Of a DNA stretch of 64,000 nt, positions 9,431 to 18,731 are shown one piece after another (the first letter of the stretch is position 1; every line of letters starts with the position of its first letter). Made by a program: the position numbers and the translations under genes. Source of the stretch: Luteibacter sp. Sphag1AF. Its GTDB lineage: Bacteria; Pseudomonadota; Gammaproteobacteria; Xanthomonadales; Rhodanobacteraceae. The DNA lies in the NCBI RefSeq assembly GCF_014192715.1, contig NZ_JACHYH010000001.1, forward strand, positions 620,001 through 684,000. Reading direction: 5' to 3'. The notes under the pieces were generated by a model that saw nothing but the letters and a program-made list of their open reading frames with translations, was not told where the DNA came from and searched no databases.

Positions 9431-10332
9431 GCGACACGACGATCCGCATCGGCATCAATCCCATCTCATGGAGCAACGATGACCTTCCGTCGCTGGGCGG
9501 GGAAATCCCGCTGTCCACGGCGCTCACCGAAGGCAAGGCCATTGGTTACGAAGGGTTCGAGCTTGGCAACAAATTCCCGAAGGATGCCACCGCGCTCCGC
9601 GACCTGATGGCCGGTTACGACCTTTCCGTCGTCTCCGGCTGGTATTCCGGCCGGCTGGCCGCACGCAGTGTGGCCGAGGAAATCGAAGCCGTGGATCGTC
9701 ATCTGCACCTGCTGGCCCAGAACGGTTGCAAGGTGATGGTATACGGCGAAGTGGCCGATGCCATTCAGGGCGAACCCGTGCCGCTGTACAAGCGTCCGCG
9801 CATGCGCAGCCCGGAAGACTGGAAGCGCTACGGCGACCGCGTCACAGAGTTTGCGCGTCACACGCTGAAGCATGGTGTGCGTCTGGCCTACCACCATCAC
9901 ATGGGGGCGTATGTGGAGTCGCCCGACGACATCGACCAGCTCATGGCACGCACCGGCGATGAAGCGGGCCTGCTGTTCGACACCGGGCACACATACTTCG
10001 GGGGAGGCGATCCTCTCACCGTACTGAACAAGCACATCAACCGTATCTGCCACGTACATTGCAAGGACGTTCGCCCCGAACTGATCCGCCTTGCACGTAA
10101 CCGGCAATGGACGTTCCTGGAATCCGTCCTCAACGGTGTCTTCACCGTGCCAGGCGACGGCATCATTCATTTCCACGCCATCGTCGAGCGGCTTAAGCAG
10201 CACGGATACCAGGGGTGGCTTGTGGTGGAGGCCGAACAGGACCCATCCGTCGCGCCGAGTTATGCCTATGCCCAACTGGGCTACAACACGTTGCGTTCGC
10301 TGCTGGACGAGCGTGTCGGAGAAGCCGCATGA
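9427..10332 (+). CDS. iolE: myo-Inosose-2 dehydratase
   Basis: A TIM-barrel metal enzyme of about 301 residues that dehydrates 2-keto-myo-inositol to the trihydroxycyclohexane-dione. Family features visible are GINPISWSNDDLPSLGG at the N-terminus, YHHHMGAYVES, LLFDTGHTYFGGGDP, HCKDVRPE and VVEAEQDPS, which carry the His, Asp and Glu metal ligands. The ATG at 9427 shares ATGA with the iolD stop, and the end shares ATGA with iolB, so iolC-D-E-B are tightly coupled. Confidence 0.95.
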   Translation: MSDTTIRIGINPISWSNDDLPSLGGEIPLSTALTEGKAIGYEGFELGNKFPKDATALRDLMAGYDLSVVSGWYSGRLAARSVAEEIEAVDRHLHLLAQNGCKVMVYGEVADAIQGEPVPLYKRPRMRSPEDWKRYGDRVTEFARHTLKHGVRLAYHHHMGAYVESPDDIDQLMARTGDEAGLLFDTGHTYFGGGDPLTVLNKHINRICHVHCKDVRPELIRLARNRQWTFLESVLNGVFTVPGDGIIHFHAIVERLKQHGYQGWLVVEAEQDPSVAPSYAYAQLGYNTLRSLLDERVGEAA

Positions 10333-11129
10333 GTCTGCTTGTGAAAGCCCATCCGGCCCAGGCGGATATCGTGACCGTCACGCCGGAGTCCGCGCACTGG
10401 ACTCATGTCGGGTTCGCCGCCAGCGCACTGAAGGCGGCCCAGTCGGTTGACATAGCCTTGCCAGCCGACCGCGAGGGCTGCCTTGTGATCCTCAAGGGCA
10501 CGGTGGATGTATCGGTCGGCTCCATGACCTGGTCAGCGTTGGGAACGCGCCAGAGTGTGTTTGATGACGTAGCGCCCGATGCCGTGTACGCGCCTCCGGG
10601 AAGCGTCTTTCACCTCAAGGCCCACGACCATGCCGAACTCGCGCTGGCCAGCGCGCCTGCGACGGGCCGTTATCCGGCACGCCTGATCGAGGGCACCCGC
10701 ATGAAGCGCTCGGTGCGTGGCCAGGGCAGCAACACGCGCTACGTCTGCGACATTCTCCCTGAAACCGAACTTGCCGAATCCCTGCTCGTCGTGGAGGTCG
10801 TGACCCCCGCCGGGCATTCGTCCAGCTATCCGCCGCACAAGCACGACACCGACGCGCTGCCTGAAGAGAGCGTGCTGGAAGAAACCTACTACCACCGCAT
10901 TGATCCGCCGCAGGGCTTCGCCTTCCAGCGCGTCTACACCGACGAGCGTGACATCGACGAGTCGATGGCCGTTGGCGATCACGACGTGGTGATGGTGCCG
11001 CGCGGCTATCACCCCGTGGTCATGCCGCACGGTTATCGGGGCTACTACCTGAATGTCATGGCGGGGCCGCGACGTGAGTGGCACTTCCGCAACGACCCTG
11101 CCCACGAATGGATGCTTCAACGAGGTTAA
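10329..11129 (+). CDS. iolB: 5-deoxy-glucuronate isomerase
   Basis: A bicupin protein of about 266 residues converting 5-deoxy-glucuronate to 5-dehydro-2-deoxy-D-gluconate, the substrate of IolC. The second cupin has the metal-binding pattern around YPPHKHDTDALPEESVLEE and the conserved GYHPVVMPHGYRGYYLNVMA block. The start at 10329 overlaps the iolE stop (ATGA). Confidence 0.95.
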   Translation: MSLLVKAHPAQADIVTVTPESAHWTHVGFAASALKAAQSVDIALPADREGCLVILKGTVDVSVGSMTWSALGTRQSVFDDVAPDAVYAPPGSVFHLKAHDHAELALASAPATGRYPARLIEGTRMKRSVRGQGSNTRYVCDILPETELAESLLVVEVVTPAGHSSSYPPHKHDTDALPEESVLEETYYHRIDPPQGFAFQRVYTDERDIDESMAVGDHDVVMVPRGYHPVVMPHGYRGYYLNVMAGPRREWHFRNDPAHEWMLQRG

Positions 11130-11135
11130 TCGCAC

Positions 11136-12665
11136 ATGTCTGCCCAGATGTCCGTAGAAAACGACACCACCGAACGCACCGCCCATTTCATCGCAGGCAA
11201 GACATACGCAGGTGATGGCACGCGCACGGCGCCCGTGTACGATCCCGCGCACGGCCACATCACCTCCCACGTGGCGCTCGCTTCCCCTTCCGACGTTGAC
11301 GTTGCCGTTCAGGCCGCCAACGAGGCATTCGCTGCCTGGTCGCAGACGCCACCACTCAAGCGTGCGCGCGTGATGTTCCGCTTCAAGGAGCTGATCGAGC
11401 GCGACATGGACCGCCTGGCGCGCATCATCGTGCACGAACACGGCAAAGTTCTGTCCGATGCGGTGGGTGAAATCGTGCGCGGGCTGGAGGTTGTGGAATA
11501 CGCCTGCGGCATACCGGAACTTCTGAAAGGCGAATATACCGAGCAGATCGCCAACGGCATCGACGCCTGGACCATGCGCCAGCCGCTGGGCGTGTGCGTC
11601 GGCATCACGCCGTTCAACTTTCCCGCGATGGTGCCCATGTGGATGTTCCCCATGGCCATCGCCTGCGGCAACACCTTTGTGCTCAAGCCGTCCGAACGTG
11701 ATCCGTCGTTCTCGCTGGAGCTTGCGAGACTTCTCAAGGAATCCGGCCTGCCGGATGGCATTTTTAACGTTGTTCAGGGAGACAAGGTCGCCGTCGACGC
11801 ACTGCTGGATCATCCCCTGGTGCGCGCCGTGAGCTTTGTCGGATCAACGCCCATTGCCGAATACATCTATTCGCGTGCCAGCGCACAGGGCAAACGTGTA
11901 CAAGCATTGGGAGGGGCAAAGAATCATATGATCGTCATGCCCGATGCTGACCTCGAAAAAACAGCTGATGCCCTGATGGGCGCGGGCTATGGCGCCGCGG
12001 GTGAACGCTGCATGGCCATTTCGGTGGCCGTTGCCGTAGGTGACGCCACCGCCGACGCGCTTGTGCAAAAACTTGCGCCCCGCGTGCGTGCGCTTCGCAT
12101 TGGCAGCGGCCTTGGTGACGATATCGACATGGGTCCGGTAGTCACCGGACAGCACAAAGACCGCATTACCGGCTACATCGACGACGGTGAAAAGAGCGGC
12201 GCCACTCTGATTGTGGACGGCCGTGGATACCAGGTTCCCGGCTGTGAACAGGGATTTTTTGTGGGCGGAACGTTGTTCGACCACGTCACACCCGACATGC
12301 GTATCTATCGTGAAGAAATCTTCGGACCCGTGCTTTGTGTGGTTCGTGTGCGCGACTTCGCAACGGCGCTGAAACTTGTGGACGAACATGAATATGGCAA
12401 CGGTACGTCGATCTTCACGCGGGATGGACAGGTCGCGCGCGAATTTGCGCATCGTGTTCAGGCCGGAATGATCGGCATAAACGTGCCAATTCCTGTACCG
12501 ATGGCGTTTCACAGTTTCGGTGGATGGAAGAAAAGCCTCATGGGTGACCACCACGCCCATGGCCCGGAATCCGTACGTTTTTACACAAGACAAAAGGCCG
12601 TTACACAGCGTTGGCTGAACCACGACCAAAGCACCGGAGCGGAGTTCGCCATGCCAACACACTAA
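11136..12665 (+). CDS. iolA: Malonate/methylmalonate-semialdehyde dehydrogenase (CoA-acylating)
   Basis: A 509-residue aldehyde dehydrogenase that converts malonate semialdehyde from the inositol pathway to acetyl-CoA and CO2 using NAD+ and CoA; methylmalonate semialdehyde from valine is the other classical substrate (MmsA). The catalytic Cys is in [11 protein letters not shown] (about 288-298), with [12 protein letters not shown] and [13 protein letters not shown] typical of this subgroup. It follows iolB after 6 bases and closes the catabolic operon. The alternative name is mmsA; the iol context favours iolA. Confidence 0.92.
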   Translation: MSAQMSVENDTTERTAHFIAGKTYAGDGTRTAPVYDPAHGHITSHVALASPSDVDVAVQAANEAFAAWSQTPPLKRARVMFRFKELIERDMDRLARIIVHEHGKVLSDAVGEIVRGLEVVEYACGIPELLKGEYTEQIANGIDAWTMRQPLGVCVGITPFNFPAMVPMWMFPMAIACGNTFVLKPSERDPSFSLELARLLKESGLPDGIFNVVQGDKVAVDALLDHPLVRAVSFVGSTPIAEYIYSRASAQGKRVQALGGAKNHMIVMPDADLEKTADALMGAGYGAAGERCMAISVAVAVGDATADALVQKLAPRVRALRIGSGLGDDIDMGPVVTGQHKDRITGYIDDGEKSGATLIVDGRGYQVPGCEQGFFVGGTLFDHVTPDMRIYREEIFGPVLCVVRVRDFATALKLVDEHEYGNGTSIFTRDGQVAREFAHRVQAGMIGINVPIPVPMAFHSFGGWKKSLMGDHHAHGPESVRFYTRQKAVTQRWLNHDQSTGAEFAMPTH

Positions 12666-12771
12666 AATGACATCGCTGTACGCACGGGGGGATCGCACCG
12701 CGCAGGGATTGCTACAGAGTTGATAGACCAAAACCACCACGTACATTGCGTCACTTCAGGGAGACCGATTC

Positions 12772-14085
12772 ATGATCACCAACACGTTAAGGCGGCCTCT
12801 GACCGCAGCGCTCATTCTGGGCCTGAGCTTCGGCGTCATCGCTCAGGCAAGCGCGCAGGATGCGTCTGACAAGTATCTGTTCGGCGACTGGAACGGGACA
12901 CGCTCCAAGCTGGCCGATGAAGGCATCACGTTCGACTTCGGCTACGGCAGCGAAGTGGCGCACAACTTCACCGGCGGCACCAGCCATCTCACGCGTTACA
13001 CCGATCAGTGGAAACTCGGCAGCGCGCTTGATCTTGGCAAGCTCTGGGGATGGGACGGTGCCACGTTCCGCATCATGGTTACCGACCGTAACGGTCGCAA
13101 CCTGGGTGCTGACGCACACATCGGCAACAACCAGCTGATCCAGGAAGTCTACGGTCGCGGACAAACCTGGCATCTCACCGAGTTCTCGCTGGAACAGAAA
13201 TTCTTTGACGGCCGGCTTGACTGGAAGTTTGGCCGCCTGCCTGTTGGCAGCGACTTTGCCGCGTTCTCGTGCGACTTCCAGAACCTGACGTTCTGCGGCG
13301 CGCAGCCCGGTAACATCGTGGGCGACTACTGGGTCAACTGGCCGACCAGCCAGTGGGCTACCGTCATCAAGTTCAACACCACCGATCAGACGTATATCCA
13401 GATCGGTGCGTATCAGGTCAATCCGAAATACGTGGATGACTCCTACGCACGCCACAACGGCTTGAAGCTCAACAATCCTGGCGGCACCACCGGCGCACTC
13501 ATTCCGCTGGAGTTCGGCTACACGCCGTCGATCAACGGATTGCCCGGCAGCTACAAGATCGGCGGCTGGTACAACAATTCCAAGGGCAACGACCTCTACC
13601 TCGACGTCAATCGCGAACCCATCGCGTTGACCGGTGGCCAGCCGCTCCAGCGTGATTCACGCTATGGCGGTTACATCAACTTCGAGCAGCAGGTTTCCGG
13701 TGTGGCCGGCGGCAAGGGAACCACCGTGTTCCTCAATGTGTCGCAGGCAGATCGTGATACCTCGGCCACGGATGGGCAGATCGCTCTGGGCATGGAGTAC
13801 AAGGGCATCTTTGATCGTCCGAACGACTTCGTGGGTGCGGCCGTGGGTGCCACGCATGCGAATGGTCGTTACGGCGACTACCAGCGCCTGTTCAACGAAC
13901 TCAACCCCACGCAGGCGACCGTCGTGAATGACGGCTACGAGTATGTGGCGGAAGTGTTCTACAACTGGTCGCCGATTGCCTCGATCAACCTGCGCCCCAA
14001 CCTGCAATACATCCTGCATCCGGGTGGCACCAGCCAGAACAGCAATGCGTTTGTGCTTGGCCTGAAAACAAGCATCGCGTTCTGA
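12772..14085 (+). CDS. OprB-type carbohydrate-selective porin
   Basis: A 437-residue outer-membrane beta-barrel protein with a signal peptide to about residue 28 (AQASAQ). The OprB family start FGDWNGTRSKLADEGITFDF, repeated amphipathic strands and a C-terminal Phe (LGLKTSIAF) are visible. It lies 106 bases after iolA behind an AGGGAG site and probably lets inositol or related sugars cross the outer membrane. The gap may hold its own promoter, so co-transcription with iolA is uncertain. Confidence 0.88.
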   Translation: MITNTLRRPLTAALILGLSFGVIAQASAQDASDKYLFGDWNGTRSKLADEGITFDFGYGSEVAHNFTGGTSHLTRYTDQWKLGSALDLGKLWGWDGATFRIMVTDRNGRNLGADAHIGNNQLIQEVYGRGQTWHLTEFSLEQKFFDGRLDWKFGRLPVGSDFAAFSCDFQNLTFCGAQPGNIVGDYWVNWPTSQWATVIKFNTTDQTYIQIGAYQVNPKYVDDSYARHNGLKLNNPGGTTGALIPLEFGYTPSINGLPGSYKIGGWYNNSKGNDLYLDVNREPIALTGGQPLQRDSRYGGYINFEQQVSGVAGGKGTTVFLNVSQADRDTSATDGQIALGMEYKGIFDRPNDFVGAAVGATHANGRYGDYQRLFNELNPTQATVVNDGYEYVAEVFYNWSPIASINLRPNLQYILHPGGTSQNSNAFVLGLKTSIAF

Positions 14086-14090
14086 TTTCA

Positions 14091-14141
14091 ATCGCGGGCA
14101 AGCTCGCTCCCACATAATGTGGGGTCGAGCTTGCTGGCGAC
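14091..14141. repeat. REP-like palindromic pair
   Basis: Two inverted copies of a REP-type sequence (left ATCGCGGGCAAGCTCGCT then CCCACAT, right ATGTGGGG then TCGAGCTTGCTGGCGA) form a long imperfect hairpin right after the oprB stop. The first 18 bases recur exactly, in the opposite orientation, at 62325-62342. It resembles the repetitive extragenic palindromes common in Pseudomonas and Xanthomonadales and may also end oprB transcription. Confidence 0.65.
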
Positions 14142-14144
14142 GGA

Positions 14145-14336
14145 TCACCCGCCCTCGTTCTCGGCAGACACCGAAACGCTCACGCCCTCCTCCTCGTCTA
14201 CCGTAACCCGCACATTCATCGGCCGGCAGCACACCTGGCAGTCCTCGACATACGACTGCCCACCCGCCGAGGTGTCCACTGCAATCTCGATGGACTCGCC
14301 ACAATACGGGCAATGGATATCGACAAAATCCAGCAT
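14145..14336 (-). CDS. Small CPXCG-motif cysteine-rich protein
   Basis: A 63-residue protein with two zinc-knuckle-like pairs, CPYCG (about 8-12) and CQVCC (about 34-38), followed by an acidic tail. It matches the CPXCG-motif family of small cysteine-rich proteins, whose role is not established. The ATG at 14336 sits behind a GGGAGCG site and directly before MLDFVDIHCPYCG; the longer upstream frame is not supported. It is divergent from the HAD gene at 14410. Confidence 0.8.
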   Translation of the reverse strand: MLDFVDIHCPYCGESIEIAVDTSAGGQSYVEDCQVCCRPMNVRVTVDEEEGVSVSVSAENEGG

Positions 14337-14409
14337 GGTGCTCGCTCCCGCTAAAGACGAAACGGTTATGCTACGCGGCTTTCCCGTCTCATATAGCGGA
14401 GCATGCGCC

Positions 14410-15126
14410 ATGATCGAGCTGGTTGGTTTCGACGGCGACGACACTCTCTGGCACAGCCAGGATTACTACGACCGCGCCCAGGCCGAATTTGAAGCCATCC
14501 TCGGGCAATACGTCGACCTGGCCAACGCGAACCTGCACGACGCCCTGCTGGCCACCGAACGCGGCAACATCGCCCTGTTCGGCTATGGCGCAAAAGGCAT
14601 GACGCTGTCGATGATCGAGTCGGCCATTCAGGTCACCGAGGGCCGGATCAGCGCGCAAGACATCCATCGCATAGTGAAAATCGGCAAAGATGTACTCAGC
14701 CATCCCGTGGAACTGCTGCCGGGCATCCGCCAGGCCGTGGAAGAAGTGGCGCGCGATTTCCGCATCGTGCTCATCACCAAGGGTGACCTCTTCCACCAGG
14801 AGCACAAGGTCGCGCGCTGCGGCCTTGCCGATGTGTTCCATCGCATCGAGATCGTTTCGGAGAAAGATCCGGCCGCCTACGCACGCCTCTTCCGCGAATT
14901 CGACGTGCAGCCGTCCAACTTCGCCATGGTGGGCAACTCGCTGCGCTCGGACATCGCGCCCGTGGTCGCGCTGGGTGGATGGGGCGTCTTCATGCCTTAT
15001 CACAGCACCTGGGCGCACGAGACCGAAACCGATTTCGCGGTGAACGAGCGCGTGATCGAAGTGACCGGCGCCGAAGGCATCCCGGCCGCCATCGCCACCA
15101 TGCACGCGACCTCAACGATTGACTGA
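14410..15126 (+). CDS. HAD family hydrolase
   Basis: A 238-residue haloacid-dehalogenase-fold phosphatase. Motif I GFDGDDTLWHSQ is at about 6-17 with the nucleophile Asp and the second Asp two residues later. Motif II is in LITKGD, and the late acidic motif in VGNSLRSDIAPVVALG (about 176-191). A helical cap domain lies between. It probably hydrolyses a small phosphorylated metabolite; the substrate is unknown. A start 14 codons upstream is possible but less family-like. Confidence 0.85.
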   Translation: MIELVGFDGDDTLWHSQDYYDRAQAEFEAILGQYVDLANANLHDALLATERGNIALFGYGAKGMTLSMIESAIQVTEGRISAQDIHRIVKIGKDVLSHPVELLPGIRQAVEEVARDFRIVLITKGDLFHQEHKVARCGLADVFHRIEIVSEKDPAAYARLFREFDVQPSNFAMVGNSLRSDIAPVVALGGWGVFMPYHSTWAHETETDFAVNERVIEVTGAEGIPAAIATMHATSTID

Positions 15127-15190
15127 CGCCGCATGACGACGTGATCTTCGCACTGGCCGCGCGACCCTGCGACCAGTGAAGGAGACCCGC

Positions 15191-16129
15191 ATGCATCGAC
15201 ACTTCCGCATGAGCTGGCGTGTGGTGAAAACAACCGCCAGTGGATTCAGTGACGACGAACTGATGACCCGCGCCGCCGCGCTGGCCTTCTATTCCGCCCT
15301 GTCGTTCGCGCCATTGCTGGTGCTGTTGCTATGGGTCGTCGCGTCGCTGCGCCCTGAATGGCAGTCGCAACTGGTGGACAGCCTGAACGGGCTGGTAGGC
15401 CAGCGTGCTGCCAGTGCCGTCCAGTTGGTCATCGACAACGCCAGGGAACGGCCCGGGGTCGGCAGCATGGCCGGCATCATCGGCCTGGGCGTGACCGTGG
15501 TAGGCGCCTCGGCCGTGTTCGCTCAGTTGCAGGGCGCTCTGAATCGCGTCTGGAACCTCCAGCCGAGGCCGGGACAGGCCGTGCTGGGGTGGCTACGCGC
15601 ACGCATGCATGCCCTGGGCCTGTTGCTCTCGCTGGCTTTCCTGCTGGTCATCTCGTTTTCTGCCAGCGCCATGATTGCCGTGTTCGTGCGAGGCGGCACC
15701 GCTGCATGGCAGGCCATCGAGGCGGTGATCTCGCTGGGTGTTTTCGTGGTGATCTTTGCCGCCATTTTCAAAGTGCTGCCCGACGCGGTGATCCAGTGGC
15801 GCGACGCACTCATCGGCGCCGTACTGACGGCCGTGCTGTTCGTGATCGGCAAGTACGCCATCGGCGTTTATCTGGAGCACAGCAATGTGGGTGGTCCGTA
15901 TGGGCCCGCCGGTGGCGTGGTGGTACTGCTGGTCTGGGTCTATTACTCCGCTCTTATCCTGCTTTTAGGCGCCGAACTCACCGAAGCGGTGGCCGAGGCC
16001 CGCGGCAGCCCCATTAAACCCCGGCCATACGCCATGTCGATGCGCACTCGTGCGTCAGCTGAGGTTGACCCGTCCGTCACGGACCCGCGGGTATCCCTAT
16101 CCTCTGGCACTAAGGAGGAACGGCAATGA
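15191..16129 (+). CDS. YihY/BrkB family inner-membrane protein
   Basis: A polytopic membrane protein of about 312 residues with roughly six hydrophobic segments. The family features are FYSALSFAPLLVLLLW near the N-terminus, PDAVIQWRDALIGAVLTAVLF in the middle and GGPYGPAGGVVVLLVWVYYS near the end. The soluble tail is about 50 residues. The ATG at 15191 has an AAGGAG site 6 bases upstream. The molecular function of this family is unsettled; it is not the tRNA-processing RNase BN once assigned to it. The stop overlaps the next start. Confidence 0.88.
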   Translation: MHRHFRMSWRVVKTTASGFSDDELMTRAAALAFYSALSFAPLLVLLLWVVASLRPEWQSQLVDSLNGLVGQRAASAVQLVIDNARERPGVGSMAGIIGLGVTVVGASAVFAQLQGALNRVWNLQPRPGQAVLGWLRARMHALGLLLSLAFLLVISFSASAMIAVFVRGGTAAWQAIEAVISLGVFVVIFAAIFKVLPDAVIQWRDALIGAVLTAVLFVIGKYAIGVYLEHSNVGGPYGPAGGVVVLLVWVYYSALILLLGAELTEAVAEARGSPIKPRPYAMSMRTRASAEVDPSVTDPRVSLSSGTKEERQ

Positions 16130-16467
16130 ACAAACCACTCATCGCGTTTGCCGCGCTCGCCCTGGCAGGCAGCACGCTGGCTGTACCTGCGGCCAGCGCA
16201 CAAAGCAGCCATCGTCGCCAGGTGTGCGAGAACGTCCAGGTTCGCCATAACGATTCCAAGGACAACCACCAGATTGCCGGCACCGCCATCGGCGCCGTGG
16301 CTGGCGGTGTGCTGGGCAATCAGGTGGGCGGCGGCAAGGGCAAGACGCTGGCCACCGTCGCGGGCGCCGTGGGCGGCGGTTACGCCGGCAATCGCATCCA
16401 GAAGAACAACCAGGACAAGAACAGCTACACAACGACAGAGCGCCGCTGTCACTACGTGGACGACTGA
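16126..16467 (+). CDS. Glycine-zipper 2TM domain envelope protein
   Basis: A 113-residue exported protein. The signal peptide runs to about residue 25 (VPAASAQ), and a glycine-zipper segment with repeated GxxxG spacing lies between IAGTAIGAVAGGVLGNQVGG and GAVGGGYAGNRIQ (about 50-91). It resembles the SlyB/Rcp-type outer-membrane stress proteins but lacks a lipobox Cys at the signal end. Two Cys (34 and 108) may form a disulfide. It overlaps the BrkB-like gene by four bases. Confidence 0.8.
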   Translation: MNKPLIAFAALALAGSTLAVPAASAQSSHRRQVCENVQVRHNDSKDNHQIAGTAIGAVAGGVLGNQVGGGKGKTLATVAGAVGGGYAGNRIQKNNQDKNSYTTTERRCHYVDD

Positions 16468-16507
16468 GCTGCCCACGTAATGAACCGCCGGGCGGGCCGG
16501 TCTTATG

Positions 16508-16533
16508 AGGAGGCGTCCTACCGGGCGCCTCCT
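16508..16533 (+). terminator. Hairpin after glycine-zipper gene
   Basis: An 8-bp stem, AGGAGGCG / CGCCTCCT, with a 10-base loop lies 41 bases after the stop. There is no clear U-tract, so termination is likely but not certain. Confidence 0.5.
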
Positions 16534-16556
16534 TACGTCAGTTCCGCGAGGTCCCC

Positions 16557-17141
16557 ATGAGCACCGCTGATCGCTCCCGCCGCCGCTTTCTTGGCACCCT
16601 GGCCGGTGCCGCTGCGCTTGCCGCTGCCTGGCGCCTGCCCCGCCCTATCTCGCCCGCCGTGGCAGCTGACGCCCCGTCGGCTCCCGGAAACGTCACACTG
16701 GACTGTTTTGCGGCCAACAAGAAGCCGCTGGGAACGTGCGTTGAGCCGAAGGTCGTGATGTCCGACGACGCATGGAAAAAGAAGCTCGGCACCAAATCCT
16801 GGGAAATCACCCGTCACGACGGCACCGAGCCGGCCTATACGGGCGACGGCTGGGATCGCCATGACAATGGCCTGTATCGCTGCATTTGCTGCGACACGGC
16901 CCTGTACGACTCCGCCACCAAGTTCGATTCAGGCACCGGCTGGCCCAGCTTCTGGCAGCCGCTGTCAAAGCGGAACGTGGTTGAACACGAGGACTCCTCG
17001 ATGTTCATGGAGCGCACGGCCGTTTCCTGTGCGCGCTGTGATGCCCACCTGGGCCACGTGTTCGACGATGGTCCTCAGCCGACCGGCCTGCGCTACTGCA
17101 TGAATGCGGGCGCCATGCGCTTTGTACCGGCGACTGCATAA
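16557..17141 (+). CDS. msrB: Peptide-methionine (R)-S-oxide reductase, Tat-exported
   Basis: A 194-residue MsrB that repairs methionine-R-sulfoxide in proteins. An N-terminal twin-arginine signal, SRRRFLGTLAGAAALAAAW (about 7-25), implies export of the folded protein to the periplasm. The MsrB core shows the two zinc CxxC pairs (CICC and CARC), GTGWPSFW, HLGHVFDDGP and the catalytic Cys in RYCMNAGAMRF. The catalytic block usually reads RYCxNxxxL, so it is normal here. No msrA is adjacent. Confidence 0.93.
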   Translation: MSTADRSRRRFLGTLAGAAALAAAWRLPRPISPAVAADAPSAPGNVTLDCFAANKKPLGTCVEPKVVMSDDAWKKKLGTKSWEITRHDGTEPAYTGDGWDRHDNGLYRCICCDTALYDSATKFDSGTGWPSFWQPLSKRNVVEHEDSSMFMERTAVSCARCDAHLGHVFDDGPQPTGLRYCMNAGAMRFVPATA

Positions 17142-17171
17142 GCATCACATTCGCGGGCCGACACTTCGCCC

Positions 17172-18377
17172 ATGAGAGATCCCGTCCGTCCGCGCGACCG
17201 CGAAAGCGCACTGCTTGAACACAAGAACCTGAAGATGGCCGCCTCCGCGCACGCTTATGTGCGCGGAGCGACGGCGCGTTTCTACGAGTGGCTGGGTGAA
17301 AAAGGCGCCAGCGCCATTCCCGAAGGACCAGCCATCTGGATATGCGGCGACTGCCACACCGGCAACATGGGTCCCATCGCCGATGACAAGGGCCGTGTGC
17401 ATGTGCAGATCCGCGACTTCGATCAGGCCGTTGTCGGTAATCCTTCGTACGACCTCATCCGGCTGGGCCTTTCCCTGGCCACCGCAGCGCGCGGTTCCGA
17501 CCTGCCCGGCATCATCACGGCGCGCATGATCGAAGCGCTGATGGAAGGCTACGAAGCCGCCTTTCCGGAAGTGGAGGACGACGAACCGCAGGTGCCCGAT
17601 ACCGTGCGCACGGTGCTGAAGAAGGCGATCCGGCGCGACTGGAAAGCACTGGCCCGGGATCGAATCGAAAACATCGAACCCAGCATTCCCCTGGGCACGC
17701 GCTTCTGGCCACTGGCCAGTGGCGAGAAGAAGGCGCTGCGGCAACTCTTCAGCACGCCAGCACTCGGCGAACTGGCCACACAGATTCGCGGGCGCGGTGA
17801 TGCCGGGAAGGTCAGCGTGGTCGACGCGGCTTACTGGCGCAAAGGATGCAGCTCACTCGGGCTGTTGCGCTATGCCGTGTTGCTGGACGTGGACGGCGGC
17901 ACTGTGGAAGGCGAAGACCTTTGCCTGATTGATATCAAGGAAGCCGCCGCCGCTGTGACGCCTCGCGTGCCTGGCACCGGCACGCCGCGCGACAACGCGC
18001 TGCGTGTGGTGCAGGCGGCGCAGCATCTGTCACCCGCGCTGGGCAACCGCATGCGCCCGGGCGTCCTTCTGGACAAGCCGGTGTTTGTGCGGGAGCTGCT
18101 GCCCCAGGATTTGAAAGTTGATGTCGAGCACTTCGGTCGCAAGGAAGCAACGCGTACGGCGCGCTTCCTGGCAACGGTGGTGGGACGTGCGCATTCGCGC
18201 CAGATGGATGCGGCGACGCGTGCGGCGTGGCGCAAAGAGCTCAGTCGCAATCACACCCGCAACCTGGCTGCGCCGTCGTGGCTATGGAGCAGCGTCATTC
18301 GTCTGGTAGCCGAGCATGAACGGGCGTATCTGGAGCACTGTCGCAAGTACGTGCTGGAGCGTGACGGGGAGAAGTGA
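17172..18377 (+). CDS. DUF2252 domain-containing protein
   Basis: A 401-residue protein of the DUF2252 family, which has a kinase-like fold. Typical blocks are WICGDCHTGNMGP (about 56-68), DFDQAVVGNPSYDLIRLGLS (about 82-101), IKEAAAAVTPRV (about 255-266) and a late VVGRAHSRQ. The DCHxGN and DFDxA motifs resemble the catalytic and metal loops of aminoglycoside-phosphotransferase-like kinases. The substrate is unknown. It starts 30 bases after msrB and may share its transcript. Confidence 0.85.
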   Translation: MRDPVRPRDRESALLEHKNLKMAASAHAYVRGATARFYEWLGEKGASAIPEGPAIWICGDCHTGNMGPIADDKGRVHVQIRDFDQAVVGNPSYDLIRLGLSLATAARGSDLPGIITARMIEALMEGYEAAFPEVEDDEPQVPDTVRTVLKKAIRRDWKALARDRIENIEPSIPLGTRFWPLASGEKKALRQLFSTPALGELATQIRGRGDAGKVSVVDAAYWRKGCSSLGLLRYAVLLDVDGGTVEGEDLCLIDIKEAAAAVTPRVPGTGTPRDNALRVVQAAQHLSPALGNRMRPGVLLDKPVFVRELLPQDLKVDVEHFGRKEATRTARFLATVVGRAHSRQMDAATRAAWRKELSRNHTRNLAAPSWLWSSVIRLVAEHERAYLEHCRKYVLERDGEK

Positions 18378-18400
18378 GCGCAACAGATGGCCCGGCGCGG

Positions 18401-18718
18401 CTAGCGCGACCGCACCGACCCTCTCACCGCCTCGAGCGCGGCCTCGTCAGACATCAGATAGAACCGCCAGTCGCGCGTGGCCGACAAACGCACGCCGCGC
18501 AGGAAGCGACCGTCCGGCACGCGGCAAACCAGCGTGACCGCACCCTCGTCGCCGGGAATGACGGAAAGAACCTTTACGTCATCGCCCGACCATTCCTCCT
18601 GGCCAACGCGAACCCTCTCGCCCGCCAGGGTGATACCGCGCAGGTTTGCCCTGTCGCGGTATCGGTAAACGAGCCAGCCGCCGACCAGACAAACCAGCAA
18701 TAGTCCGATCGAAGGCAT
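18401..18718 (-). CDS. Small single-pass membrane protein, unknown function
   Basis: A 105-residue protein with one N-terminal hydrophobic segment (IGLLLVCLVGGWLVY, about 4-18), a basic stop-transfer stretch RYRDRANLR and a soluble C-terminal part of about 80 residues. It begins 13 bases after the S9 peptidase stop on the same strand, so it is probably co-transcribed. I do not recognise a family. Being real rather than a shadow is supported by the membrane-anchor architecture and its position. Confidence 0.55.
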   Translation of the reverse strand: MPSIGLLLVCLVGGWLVYRYRDRANLRGITLAGERVRVGQEEWSGDDVKVLSVIPGDEGAVTLVCRVPDGRFLRGVRLSATRDWRFYLMSDEAALEAVRGSVRSR

Positions 18719-18731
18719 GTCTCGAAAAGAC

